Shown: positions 1-13,100, counted from the first letter of the stretch. The stretch: 34,026 bases of DNA from Priapulus caudatus (GCF_000485595.1 NW_014577146.1:167218-201243); one strand, 5' to 3'. A program made the numbers and translations. Notes: generated by a model not told the origin, from the sequence alone.

Positions 1-90
<90 letters not shown>

Positions 91-115
91 TACGTGCGTG
101 CGTCGTGCGCGCGTG
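1..115. repeat. compound microsatellite (TA)n-(TG)n-(CGTG)n
   Basis: The window opens with about 37 bases of TA dinucleotides, then TG dinucleotides, then a tetranucleotide GCGT run with small interruptions. It lies in the presumed intron upstream of the DUF229 exon. The alternating purine-pyrimidine composition is of the kind that can adopt Z-DNA. An open reading frame runs through it, but its poly-VRAC translation is an artefact of the repeat. Confidence 0.95.
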
Positions 116-204
116 CGTGTAGATGCAATTCATGTGCTATCGATATTACTGGTATATCCGCGACCAACTGATCGCAAATGTCTCTGTCATGTCATGTCAC
201 GCAG

Positions 205-1387
205 GTTCATTTGGAAGGATTTCGAGGAGCGCGGTTACCGCACACTGTTCGCCGAGGACGTCGGCGAGGCAGCTACATTCAACTACATGCGCGCAGGCTT
301 CCGCAAGCAGCCCACAGACTACTACCACCGACCACTGAGTCTCGCCGTGGAGCAATCGGTGGTGTTCCAACACAGCGACAAGAACTGCGTAGGCGCGCGC
401 ACGGAGACGGAGATCATGCTGGCGTGGTTGCTCGAGTACGCGCGCGAGTTCCGCGACAAATCGCATCTCGCTGTCGCGTGGATCTCGCGCTTGTCGCACG
501 ACACGCCGCATCTGCTGCACGCCGTCGACCGATACTATCGCGACTTCTTCGCCAACCTGAAGAAATCGGGCGCGCTCGAGAATACGGCCGTAGTTTTACT
601 CAGCGACCACGGCTTGCGGTACGGTGATATTCTCGAGACTTACGTCGGCAAACTCGAGGAGAGACTGCCGTTCTGCTTTGTCGCCTTACCGGAGCGGTTA
701 CGACGCAAGTATCCGCGTGTTGTGCACAACCTGCAGACGAACACGAGACGCCTGACGACTCCATTCGATATACACGAGACGCTGCTAAACCTGCTTCACT
801 TCGACGGCAATACGAGAAGACACGATGTCGGTGAACGCGCAATGAGTCTATTTAACACGATTCCTGAGGAGCGGACTTGTGAGAACGCCGGCATTGCTCC
901 TCATTGGTGCACGTGTCAGGTACACACGTCCGTCAGCGTCACCGCCCCGGCCGTGGTTCGTGGCAGCGAGCTCGTTATCACGGCACTCAACGCACTTCTT
1001 TATCCGCACGTTGACAAGTGTGTGCGGTTGCGACTAGCGCGGGTGAAAGATGGCATGATGTCACGTGTCAATGACGCCGCTCTCAGTCTTATCAAGGACG
1101 AGCGCATGGAGAACGACATCAAGGATAAAAAACTAAAGTTCGGCAACCGTACGGTAACCATGGTGGACTATCTATTGACCGTACAAGCGACACCTGGTGG
1201 AGGTTTATTTGAAGCAACTGTGCGTCACAACGAAGAAGCGGACACGTTCGAAGTGATGGGAGATATTAGTCGCATTAATTCATACAAAGGTCAGTCCGAC
1301 TGCATAGAGCTCCCAAGTCTACAAAGATACTGCTTCTGTAATGAACTATGGAATGCACGAACGGCAAAATTAGGTGAACGAGCTTGA
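205..1387 (+). CDS. DUF229 family protein (alkaline-phosphatase-like fold), 3' terminal exon
   Basis: This exon encodes the last 393 residues of a DUF229 protein, a metazoan family with an alkaline phosphatase/sulfatase-like fold whose substrate is not settled. I place its start after the acceptor at 203-204 (ATGTCACGCAG) because family similarity begins at RFIWKDFEERGY and the residues upstream come from a microsatellite. Recognisable blocks in order are IWKDFEERGY, FNYMRAGFRKQPTDYY, the WISRLSHD segment, the metal-site-like LLSDHGLRYGD (SDHG at 602-613), EERLPFCFVALPE and RRLTTPFDIHETLLNLL. About 150 less conserved C-terminal residues, with several Cys, follow to a TGA. Earlier exons with any signal peptide or membrane anchor lie left of the window. 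The exon is clearly richer in G+C than its surroundings and has no frame break, so the gene is probably functional. The enzymatic role is unknown. Confidence 0.87.
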
Positions 1388-1437
1388 ATGAAAATGAATA
1401 TTATTATTTTTTATAAACTGTGAATATAAATTTTACA

Positions 1438-1443
1438 AATAAA
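1438..1443 (+). promoter_or_regulatory. poly(A) signal AATAAA of the DUF229 gene
   Basis: A canonical AATAAA lies 51 bases after the TGA stop; a second copy follows at 1477-1482. Either could end the transcript. Confidence 0.6.
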
Positions 1444-2777
1444 AACCCGTTTTTAATAGGTAATTATTTTTGCACAATAAATAATATTGCTCTTACATTA
1501 CCTTTTCTACTCCTTGTATTGTTGTTGTACTCATTGTATGTTCCGTATTCGTTTATCTAATCGAGTAGGTTATATCTTCGCAAAGAATTAGATAAAAATA
1601 TGGCATAGATTTTCTTAAATGAAATTATGGGTGAAATAGTCGCATATACAAGTGAAATTCCCCACTTTGACATTATGAGTCAAGGCCGAGCAATTCAGAG
1701 CAACGTCAGTACTAAGAATTCCTTAGAATCGGCATTCAACTCGCGTATACTACTGCAACGTTCCGTCAAAATGACACGACGACCACGACCCGTAGCTGCA
1801 CGGCCAATCTATTATAGAAGCGAACAGCAGTCGCCATGAGATCACACCTTCACATTTACCATAACAATGATCCGCATCAGCACATAAAAGCACAACTAGT
1901 GAGGGCGACCTTACGCGACGCATAGGTCGCCCTCTAAAAGTGACCTGGTGAGTAAGTCGCCCTACGCCCACAACAAGGCTAACCGCGTGTCATTTCACAG
2001 CGCGTACACAGAATTGTGTGTTGCGTAGATGGTAATGCCTTTTTGATCGTTTGTTTGTTTCATTGTGGAAAACGAAAGTCGGCTGACAGCGCGAAGAAAA
2101 ATTTGCTGTCGACACAATTATCCTCAGACAGGCAAGGCGCGTTAAAACGAATTCACGCACAATGTCGCGCGCCCGCGGCGGAACACAAATGGTTCACGAT
2201 TTGAGATGTTATTCATCAACTGCGGTGACTTAGAAATCAACCGCCAACTTGTTACTAGCGACGTTGATAAACTTGTCTAGTCGCGTCGCAGCCGGGCGTA
2301 CGCGGAACAGAACATGGCACTCCGACAAGAAAACATCTATTGCCGAGAGCCGACTAGTATATCAGTTACTGTAAGGAATGCAACGTTATACATTATATAC
2401 GTATACGCATACGTGTTACGACATTCGTGCGTATATATATATATATATATATATATAGAGATATAAATGTAGACTCATGCAAAGGTCGGTATGTAGTATG
2501 TGCAAAGTAGATTTTTCTCCGTTATCCGCCCGACTTGTTTGTTTTTATATATTCACCATTGAAAATCATGAATGAGTTGCGAGTTCGAGCACAATCGGCG
2601 GGTCAATGTCGTGGAACAGGACATAGCCTTGCATCTACGGCCAGACAAATAAGAATTTATCAATGAGTGACGAGCGCATAAACACGCGAGAAAGCAAGAG
2701 CGTGTAACAGTGAAACAATCAATTCATGTCGCTCCAAACTATAGCTTTGTGGGTCAATGTCAGTTTTACTCGAAGTG
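1444..2777. other. intergenic region without recognisable gene
   Basis: No open frame here has protein-like composition or a family I recognise. It contains a GC-rich hairpin at 1901-1934, a (TA)n run around 2433-2456, and a stretch of alternating TATACGTATACG-like sequence near 2390-2412. It probably includes the upstream regulatory region of the small secreted-peptide gene. Confidence 0.6.
1901..1934. repeat. perfect 10-bp stem hairpin
   Basis: GAGGGCGACC (1901-1910) is the exact reverse complement of GGTCGCCCTC (1925-1934), around a 14-base loop. A third partial copy, GTCGCCCT, follows near 1955. It is unusually GC-rich for the region. Confidence 0.8.
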
Positions 2778-2785
2778 TATATATA
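2778..2785 (+). promoter_or_regulatory. TATA box of the secreted-peptide gene
   Basis: TATATATA followed by GG lies 131 bases before the ATG at 2909. A start site about 30 bases downstream would give a 5' leader of roughly 100 bases. No experimental start site is known. Confidence 0.4.
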
Positions 2786-2908
2786 GGATTTAGAAATAGT
2801 AGAGAGAGCAAGAAATTCCTACATAGCAATATAGGGAGTACTAGCACCAACCTAGTGTTACAAGCTACGAGTGAGTGAATCCGCAAACGACGACACCTAC
2901 ACCGTACA

Positions 2909-3397
2909 ATGAAGGCATCTACGTGGACATATCTTCTGCTGATACTGCTGGTAAAAATAAATTAGCTGGCTAAAGTTTACAGTAAATTCACTGACTGCAA
3001 GGAGAAGACTGTTCTAGTTGGTTGTGACTATTGCGTGTATAACGATGTTAGACAGCAACACTCTCTAGCTCTGCGATTGAACCAAACCACCGCGAGTCAC
3101 TATTTGTGGATTTTATTCGGAACCTGCAAATTTACAACGAATGAGACTCTGTTAACGCACTGTTTATTTTAGGTCAGCACACTCGAGGTAGAATGCGGCA
3201 TGCGGCGCCAACGGGCAGAGGGAAGGATCGGCAATAGAATGATGGCGCATCGACGCAACAGAGGCATGGATAGACTTCGGACGGGCAGGCGGCGAGGACG
3301 TAGCGTAGACTACACAGCCAACATGTCCCTCTTACAGCTGCTACATTCCCGCCTACGAAGATCAGCAAACGTCGGACCTGCTGCATACGTGAGCTAA
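2909..3397 (+). CDS. putative secreted peptide / neuropeptide prohormone, 88 aa, two exons
   Basis: Exon 1 (2909-2950) encodes MKASTWTYLLLILL and stops at the donor CTG|GTAAAA. Exon 2 (3173-3397) follows the acceptor TTTATTTTAG|GTC and continues in the same phase with VSTLEVECGMRR to a TAA. Together they give a classic signal peptide (Lys2, then a hydrophobic core at residues 8-15, probable cleavage near Cys22-Gly23) and a very basic 65-residue remainder. That remainder has convertase-type sites: RR at 25-26, RR at 41-42, a Gly-Arg-Arg-Arg amidation/cleavage site at 52-55, and RR at 76-77. Predicted products include a peptide ending LRT-amide, GRSVDYTANMSLLQLLHSRL, and a C-terminal SANVGPAAYVS. 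An intron splitting the signal peptide is common in neuropeptide genes. There is no cysteine after the signal, so the peptides would be linear. The middle peptide's SVDYT..LL..LL pattern faintly recalls CRF-type hormones, which I do not treat as homology. A possible donor (TAC|GTGAGC at 3389-3390) would allow a different C-terminus. Confidence 0.5.
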
Positions 3398-3820
3398 GTC
3401 GACCCGAGTGCACACATGTTACTTCAAGAGTATCGCAGAGCATCGTCAACAATTTTTGCACAATCATGAGTGACGAGCGATTTGTTTACGAGAGGTACAC
3501 ACACTACGCGTGTGAATCTCCACGATGGGAACCAACGCTGTGTATACGTGACGACTTGCGACAGTCAAAATACACTTGTTAACTGCACATTGCCTTTTAT
3601 TACAACTAGAAATGTAACTGCATTCAGCAGATTCAGTGACAAGTCACGAGGCCAAAAAGGTTCTCACGTACCTTGCGTATCAAATTATCCACAGTAATAT
3701 TTATTTTTTAATATATAATAATTTGTTGCCGAGATATTATTATTGGGACTTATGTAATGAAGGCTATTAACCAGCACTATTTATTTTAATCATGTATTAT
3801 TTATTAATTAACATGTAACT

Positions 3821-3826
3821 AATAAA
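3821..3826 (+). promoter_or_regulatory. poly(A) signal AATAAA for the secreted-peptide gene
   Basis: AATAAA in an AT-rich tract about 420 bases after the TAA. On the opposite strand, AATAAA at 3800-3805 and ATTAAA near 3845-3850 and 3866-3871 are the nearest signals for LAP3. The two convergent transcripts probably end within the same 100 bases or overlap. Confidence 0.4.
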
Positions 3827-4153
3827 ATATTTGTTAGCGTAAACTTTAATCTTTTTTTGAATGTTTTTAATCAGAAAGTATATAAAGCACCATGACTTCT
3901 CCATAATTGGCCCAACGCTCTGAGAACAAACATTTTGCAATGATGAAATAATATATTGTGAATTTTCAATGGCGGTCACAGAAGTCATCGGCAGAGAAAA
4001 TAATTACAAGCTAAATTCAATACACGGTTAGCACTAAAGTAGAGTAAGAGAGCAACCATCCCTGATTCCTCTTTGTCTGTTGAATAATTTCATTCACCAT
4101 TTCGTTTTGTCATTGTTGCTCATCCAAATTCAGGCAGTTTCTCTAACTGAGAA

Positions 4154-7100
4154 TTACTGATTTTTATGGAACCTTTCCACAAACTCCACTATGGTTCTGG
4201 TAGGTCGACCTGTAAAGCATCGAGAAGTAGACATCAGCATTCAGTTCCATGCGTGTCTTACACTATTCTTACATGTTATGATGTCAGTAGAATTACACAA
4301 CATTATATTGTCAGAACAGATAAATACAAGGGTAGTTATGTTGGATATTTTGAAGACTCAAGAATGCCGAATTTAGAAGACCTTGTGAGTCTACAACTCT
4401 GAATCATTGTAAGGGATTAAAGGCCGTGCATTACTAGGAACACACTAGTTAGTACCCTTGTAACACGTAGAATCCCCCCATCTCATGTACCATAGGCCAT
4501 AGTTGCTGCATAATTGTGTGGTAAAATAACTTGCTGGAAGCTCTAGAAGAAATTTGGTTCTGCTGGAAGCTTGTGAACTTATTTAACCAATGATCTGAGA
4601 CTACATACCACCCATGCCTTTGCCCAAGTATGGCACCTCATCCTTGTTCTCCATAACACCAGCAATATCCATATGCATCCACTGGTCACACAATACAAAC
4701 TCCTGTTGGCAGTTAATGAAAAAGTAAAGTTACTAGCTACGAGTTCAATAGTAGTACACATAGCAAGTATGCATGTGGGTACATGAAAATCAGATGTTTT
4801 TATACTATGTCTTGGAAGTGAGAATATAAGCTGATATAAACTCTAATAAATCAAACCTGATCACACGTTGGCAATTATATCACGCATACAATGGTATTTT
4901 GAATTTTGCCTTTGAATTAGGTGAAATTATTGACTTGTCAAATTATCTATCAGTTAACCTTGAGAAAAGCAGCAGCAGTGCAGGCACCACCAGCTGGCGA
5001 ATGATTGCCAATATTGTTGACATCAGCAAGCTGGCAATCTGTCACGTGCTTAGAGTAGAAATCCCACAAGGGCATTCTCCAAACTCTATCTCCTGTCTCT
5101 GTGCCAGCCTGTAACACAGCAATGCAATGACATATGAACGATGGCAGTGCAAGATGGGCCATTACCATCTTCCTTCCACCTACACAATAACACCCTATTG
5201 TGCTTGCCTGTATGCCATATCTATAAGGTTACACATAGGAACATAGGTATGACACACTAGCTACATTTCTTAAACTTAACACTGAATAATAAGTATCACA
5301 ACACCATCACACACATATAAGGTATTACTTGCACCACGTAGTAATGCTACACTGTTTTAAATTAATTGTCACCGGTACCGCTAAAAAGAAACTACAGTAC
5401 CTTGACCCGCAATAAAGTATTACAATGCATACTGCACAATGTAGCTGTACCTTGTGCAAGATACCCCACAGGGCTGTAGAGTTGGTAAACACACCAGCTG
5501 CTGCCCCTCCTAGTGCAATTCTCATAGCACCTACACACAAAAGAACACAACATAAATGTTATCAATCAGAGAAGTAGAAATTAGCCCTAAACATCGACCT
5601 CAGTGGACCCTTTCCCCTCTTTCTTGAGCATGACGTTGCAAGATCGGGAAGGCATTGTATACTAGAATGTAATATGCGTGCATCCACGCATGCATGCAAG
5701 TACGTGCACACATGTGAGTGTGTGTGCATGCATGTCTCAGTGCTTGCATGCCCAACTGCATCGTCCATGATCTGTGCATGCGCATGTACCACATACCAGT
5801 TAATGTTGCCATGTCCACAATGGCTACTGGCTTCAATGTGTCAGCATAGCAGAGCGCATCAGCTAAGACGAGTCTGCCCTCGGCATCGGTGTTGTCAATT
5901 TGAATAGTCTTTCCATTCATAGCAGTCACCACATCACCTGGTCTCGATGCATTTCTACCTGGCATGTTCTCTGACAGCGGTGTTAGGCCTAGTAAAACAT
6001 TAAATAATGTAAAAAAAAACTTATACATTTGTAACTAAGCTGTAACAAACAAACAACATATTGTAAGTTAACCACCCAAATACTTAAAAATAACAGGGCG
6101 AACAGTATGCACACAGATGGATTAACACACACTTAAACTAGTAATAATAAAGGTACCCTTACCAATCCATTCTATAATACAAAACTTTAATTATATTTGC
6201 ATGCGGTGGAATACAGATATCCAGGATCCCAGAATAGGCACATGTAATACTAATATTGTTCCATAATTCACTGAAAAAAACTTTTTTGCCATGTATTTTG
6301 ATTAAAGCTGTATCAAGCATATCATATGCAGTGTTTCATGGGCAAATGGTCTCACCTATAACATTGATAGGTAGCTTCAGCTTAGCGATAGCATTCATGG
6401 CACCAGCTACCACAGCTGCTCCACCCATATCTGCACGCATCTTGTCCATGTTGGCACTTGGCTTCAATGAGATACCGCCACTAGTGTTTCAAATAGAACC
6501 ACGATTAATAAAACACAGACATGGCGAAACAGCAATTACCAATGTAATGCAAATGTCCATGGTGACCTGTATACTCTTGTTATGAAAGTCACTACACACG
6601 CTATTACTATTACATGTTTACCACTCAGCTAGCTTACTGCTAAGAGTTGATCATCGCAACACATGATATGATAGTGGTATAGCATCGATCCTAGTGGTAT
6701 TGGTACCTATCGAACGTGATGCCCTTTCCTACAAGAACCAAAGGAGCTGCACCCTGTTGGCCACCATTATATGTCATCTCTAAGAATACTGGTGGCTCGT
6801 ATGACCCCTGTGCCACACTAAGGAATGATCCCATCTTCTTCTCTGTGGCCCACTGCTTGTCTCTGCATTATAAAATCATTATTACTTGTTATTGTTAATA
6901 ATAATATTATAATTATTATTAATAATTGCAGTAGGATTATCAGCAACAGTAGTAGTGGTAATAACATTTGTTTAATTGTAGCATTGTATGTACACTATTA
7001 CACAAGATACTATGCTATAGTGCTATCTACGGCTGCCATGTTATCAAATTTGGAAGCTGCATCAGCCATGTACACTAACAGAAATATGAATACTAATTTC

Positions 7101-10100
7101 ACTGTTCAGGTTCACTTTAATTTAAGATTTAATTATACTAATATTTACTTAAATATCATAAGACCACAATACAAGCTGAATTGTTGCTATGGAAAGAGTT
7201 CAGTTTAAACAATGACCAGTCATATTTAGATACAAATGCACAGTTATCAAAATTAACCCACCTGGCATGTACCTCCACGTTTTGTATACCCTGTAGTTTA
7301 TCAATAACCGATTGGGCAAAGATGGTTGGTGTCATCTTATTGGCTGGAGCCTCCGCTAGCCTACGTGCAAAGTTCTGTGAGTCTCCAAGCAGAAGTCCCT
7401 TGGTCCATTCTTCAGCTCTGCAATGACAAAATACACCAGACTAAGCCAAATCATGATAAACAATTAAACATTAGCATGCACAATTAAAAAATATCATAAT
7501 TCCTATACAAACCACAGTAGAAATACATTTCATTTAATATATTTAGAACTCCATTATACTGTCTATTGTGCTTGGTGGGGCTAGCATATGATCAAGAAGT
7601 GTACGAAAAATTAAGTTTTACATTTTTATCATGTAAAATAAAAATGAGTTTTTTTCTGAACAAATTTGGTTTGGACTCCCCCCACTCGGTAAGGATGCAC
7701 TTATATGATATATAGCACCTCTCACATTATTTTCTACTGGGTGAAACACTACAGCCTGATATCATTTAACATTTTAATTGTTATCATTAATCTGCTGGCA
7801 CAACCAGCTGCTAGGTAAATTTCTGCTCGTTTTCCACTTTTCATGGATGTAACCTGGTCTACGATTCTTACTGATTAAATCCAATACTTCGTCATACTTA
7901 GCTAGCATAAATTTCACTCAAACATTTCCCTTGTGTTTTGAAACCTTAGGATGAACATTACCTATAATTATGGTGGAGGCAAATTTATGCACTTACCTTC
8001 CAAAGTCTTTGTAACAATTTATGGCAACTGTTGGCTTCCGACTTTTTTCACTCTTTAGCTCATCATATGAGAAAAGCTTCAGGCTTGCTCCTTCAGCAGC
8101 AGCTTTTAAAAACAAAACCAAAGTGAATTTAGCATCTTTTCATGGACGTTGACAGCTATACAGGTGGTTTCCTTCAACATATGGTTTGTGAAATGAATCA
8201 TAATATATCAACAGTTAGGAATCAACCACACATTGTTAATGCATGTACCTTGAGCACTGCCACAAGGGTCAATGTCAATACTAGTTGCTCCAACTTCTCT
8301 AAGGTCTGTGGCTCCACCTGTAAATGGCAAAACCTGTCAGTCAACGTTCAATATCCTAAACGCCATAATTATAAAACTCCAACTAATCGTTCACAGGCAA
8401 AGACAATATAGCCATATGCAGCATTCTATAAGAAGAAATAAGGTAGTTCTATGGTAAAATTCTACAAGAAAGTTGCTGCTAAGATAACATGCAACAGTCA
8501 TCAATAACAGCTACTCCTGTCTGAATTTATTTTGATAATAGAGGTGTTCACAGATGTTAGGAACTTAGTGAGAAGTTTCAATATAGCTGTGGAATGATCA
8601 GCAATGTGCCAGGAGCCAACTAGCAAAGTAGTCAACACGTTATGAAAATACGAATGAGACTATAACTATTTACACTACAATGAATGGTTTTGTTTATCTC
8701 ATAGTTGTGGTCATCGCCCACTGAACCTTTTCATTCATTCCTTAGCTGAACATTCACAATTAATGTCAGGTAGCCTAGCAAGCCAATCAAAATCTGATTA
8801 GTTGTTTAGATCAGGAAAAGATCTCTGCTTATATTATTCTAAGGAATAACCTAGAAATTATTAGTATGCCTACGCATCAAATCACAGCCCTAGATACCTG
8901 CAACAGCAGTCCTGATATTCTCCTTTGCCTCATCCTTCTCTTCAAGCTCATTGAATTTTATGCCATGCTTGCCAAGTCCTACGACAGATACACATTGGTA
9001 TTCCTGCACAGCCAACAGAAATTGAACTCAATTAGATTAAAGTCCGTTAATACAGTTGCAATAATTCACTCGCAGTTCAGCTTCATTTTGTAATTTCAAT
9101 ATGATGAAAAACACATGCAAATTCAAAATGCCATATAAATATGTTGACATGTTTACATTCAATGTTACATAATTAAATGGTTATAATAATACCTCTAAAT
9201 TGTAGAATATTCTCCTTTTGCCTTTTTTCAGTGTTGGTCCAGCACTAAATAATAAATGTATTCTATTTTAATAACACCCTAAAAAGACAACATGCACTGA
9301 CAAACAAACACAAACTATGAGATAAGTCACCTGATATGACAGATTTCGTCATGAACCAACCCCATATCTTATATGAAACTACAGGAGTGAAATTAGGGCC
9401 TGGAAATCCAGGCATTTATGGATAATGGAATATAGAGGATCACTGTGCCACCCTATGTAGAACCATAGGTAGAACCTATATGTTATTCGATATAATAAAG
9501 TGTTAAATTTGGGGGTGAACAGGTACTTTAAATAAAACTACATGTAGTGAAAGATTGAGTATCGTTAAAAAAGATAGTTGCACGGTTGTAAAGGAAATGT
9601 TTCATTTCGAAAGTAATCTGACACATATTCTGTCTTGGAAATAAGTCTGAAAACCCAGCCAGTCATGATATGGATTTTTTCCCTACTATATAACCTGTGA
9701 TAAAATCTGTAAAAATCAGCCAGTCCAGTTCAAAAGTTACCAGTCCAAGACTGTGCAATGAGCAGCTATTTCCAACAATGAAATATTACACAAATATGCT
9801 TGCGTACCATTTAATAAGTTCAGCTAGCTTCCCAGCAGTCTTTTTGTTGAAGTCTTCTGCTGCAGATGTAAACTTCACACCTGCTTCCTCTTCGTACACT
9901 CCTAAAAGCAAGCCCTTCTGCAATGAGACCATATGCAACAAAAATTAATTTCCTATATTGCAAAATTCATCTACAGGAAAGACATTTTCAGTATCATGTA
10001 ATCGATCCACACAAAGCTCCTATAAATGTGCCAAAAGCAGTTAAGGCGTACTCTGTGCCCAGCATTTCTTAAAATAGGCCATGAAACAAACCATATACAC

Positions 10101-13100
10101 TTAAATAATAAGAATACACACCATAGTACAAATTAACACCTGGTTGCTATGTACACTCTTTGGCATAAACTTCGACTTTCTTTGGTCGGTACGAAATCTG
10201 GCACTTCTCTAAAATGAAACTACTCTTGATCCGTCTAACATAAAACTGCCTAGTGGCTACCAATGCCAGTACAATATAATACTGGTATTAACTTGATAAA
10301 CAGGCGTGATAAATAGATATTCCCATAGATAATATATCAGTACACACATGTTTACATATGCTGTACTTTGTCCACTACAAAATGTCTTTCCAACTTTTTC
10401 CAACAAGTGACTGTATACTGTATAATAATATAGTGTAGCTAGTAAAACATCTCGTGTGACCTTGATCTAAACAAATTTCCCCACACAGATAACTGATGGT
10501 TGAAACATTACACCAATTTTGTTTAAAATGTTTGGTTCCAATGTTCATGTTACAGTCTGTGCATAGACAATAAAATAGTAAAACTTGGCTGGTGCACACG
10601 TTTTATTGATATTCCCTCAACAATATATAGGTGAATCTGTATCAAGGGAAAAAATAAGATCACCTCTAAAAGAAACTTATTGTTAATAGTTGATAGATAA
10701 ATGCTACACATGAACCATGCAATTTACAACAAAACAGAATCATGAATTCAAACATTTATAATACGAAACTAAAAATTGCTAAAGGCACGAGTAAACCAAA
10801 CACATACAATTCCTACTCAAACTCAGAAAAAATGTCCAGAAAATTGTATATTGTTAACCAAATGTGCTCTAAACAATAACATGCAATGAACTGAATTAAT
10901 AATAATTTTACAAGTGCACCTCCTTTATATGTTACTCAGTTAATTTTTCTTTCAATTAAAGCAAAACTTGACTGCTAGTACGGTGAGTACCATAACAAAT
11001 ATTTTCAGGTGGTAGTTATAAAGAGTTCTACACTTACAAGTTACAAGATGCCACAGACACTCACATATGGGATAGCTTCCAGGAGAATGGGATCAGCTGT
11101 CCCATTAGATTGTGAAACAATGCAACATTATAAGTCTAATATATTTAATGCCTAATAGAACCAAATTATTGCTTCAATTTAATCCCATCCAAAATGATAT
11201 TTACTGAGTTATTAAATTTTTTTATCTAGCCATTACTCACTTGGGTTATAGAATTTTGTCACCTTTGTCATATAATTTTGTTAAGGTTACTTGAATATAT
11301 CACAATTGAAGATAAGAAAAGAAAATGTATATAAAGAGTAGAATATAATTTTTTTTTATGTGAACGACACATGATTGAAATGTGTAGACTGCATACACTG
11401 TCTAACTTTCTTTCAAGTAAAAATCATAGTCCAGCTGTAGAGCACCTAACGTGGTTTTGGCGTCCCCACAAAGTTTTTTGCGGATTTTATACCTTTGAGG
11501 GGTGCTGATTGAGAATCCGGATGATGCCGGTCTGGTACCCTTGGGCATTTTGCGTAATATGCATATCAAGGCGGCCATTACTAAACTTTCATTATTTGGT
11601 CATAACTGCATGGCTTATTTGAAAAGATAAACGTATGATTTTTGTGTCTACCCCTAGGTTTTTAGGGTCTCTGATTCAGATTAGGCCAAAGCCAAAATGA
11701 TTTGCTCATTTGCATATCCATAATATGTAAATTAGGGCGGCCATTACCAAAATTTCATTTTTGGCCCGCAACACGCTTATTATAAAGGATGACAAAGCAA
11801 ATGTGGTGTCTACTTTAAGGTTCTCAGAGTATCTGATTCTGATTAGACCAATCAAAACTGATTTGGCCATTTGCATATGCATAATTATGCTAATTAGGGA
11901 TCATATCGCTCAATAACCTTGTACACCGGTATTATGAATGATATTCCATGCAAAAGGTATGATGCAATATGGACCCATCTTGGAAGTTTATGCCGGGATA
12001 AGTCATCAAGTAATACATTACACATTTGGCAACAACAGATCAGTTTAAGTTAATAATGCACATTTATTAATTATGCTAATGAATGTTCTTGCTGCAATTC
12101 ACACCATTCTCTCGCATACAGCTTCTTACTAATCTGTCTATCTTGCAACAAATCCCTGTATTCACTCCATCATCAAGGCAATTTCTATTTCATCAAAAGA
12201 AACCTCTTCATTTTCGTCATCTGCCCCACTTTCTATGTCCTTGTTGTAGGAATTTTGACAGTGTGATTCTGCATGACAGGCACAAAAGAAAGTACACGGC
12301 AAGTGTCCTGTAGGACAACCACACTTCTGAGTACTACATGGTTAATCGGTTGAACATCCACATTGAAGCAACTCTAACACCTCAGGTGCACAAGAGCCAC
12401 ATCTGGCGCGGAGTGTTTTTGGAGTCAGAGTTTTAGTGGATTCATCGCAAGACCATCCATAGTCGGTAGCGTCAAAGAATGGGGATCGGCTCAGGGGCTG
12501 ACTTCCATACCGCAATTTGAACATGTGCTCGTAAGACATTTTTCCTGAACGCCTCACTCGTTGTGGTATCGATTTCAGATGTGGGGCAGCAGTGATGTTT
12601 TTCTTCCCCATTTTCCTTGACCAGAGATCAACTCGAATTTGCGACAAGTCATTTATTTCTTTGCTGCCATAGCAAGCGCCGATGAACTTTGTGGCTTCAG
12701 CAATAACATCATCAATGATAAGTGAAGATCCCCAAATGTTGAAATGTGAGCCCTTCTTTCAGCTTGTTGATGACGGTGCCTTTTCCAATTTCATGCGCAG
12801 CTTGGCAACCGAGTCACATCCAGTAAGTCCATGGTAGCCAAAAGATGTGGCACAATGTCTTTACTCTTTTTCACTGAGGCCTGTATATCAACTGAGACCC
12901 TCTCGGAGCTGACCAGGTGGCTCCCATTATCAGGAACATATTCACATTCTGTTGGTTGCAAAAATGCATTAACAGAACGAGACATCAGTATCATCGCAAA
13001 TAACTTGATGCCGTGCACTCCTTCCTGGTTAATGGGCAACGTGCAGTATCTGGTGTACCATTGTAACGCCAGCTTCCTCGTAGGTTGTCCGTAGGTCAGC

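Noticed and set aside
38-204. Start of a long open frame rich in VRAC repeats before the DUF229 homology
   Set aside because: It is the translation of a CGTG microsatellite. A splice acceptor lies exactly where family similarity begins.
197-842. Minus-strand open frames overlapping the DUF229 exon
   Set aside because: Shadows of a GC-rich coding exon, with no recognisable protein features.
4191-4376. Plus-strand frame beginning [19 protein letters not shown], which looks a little like the N-terminus of a Cys-loop receptor
   Set aside because: It is antisense to the last LAP3 exon (4154-4209), which encodes [17 protein letters not shown] with a matching acceptor and phase. The resemblance is accidental.
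4445-4569. Alternative LAP3 terminal exon reading [10 protein letters not shown]
   Set aside because: It would need a 39-bp intron and gives a poor C-terminal match. The exon at 4154-4209 gives an excellent match and a total of 519 residues.
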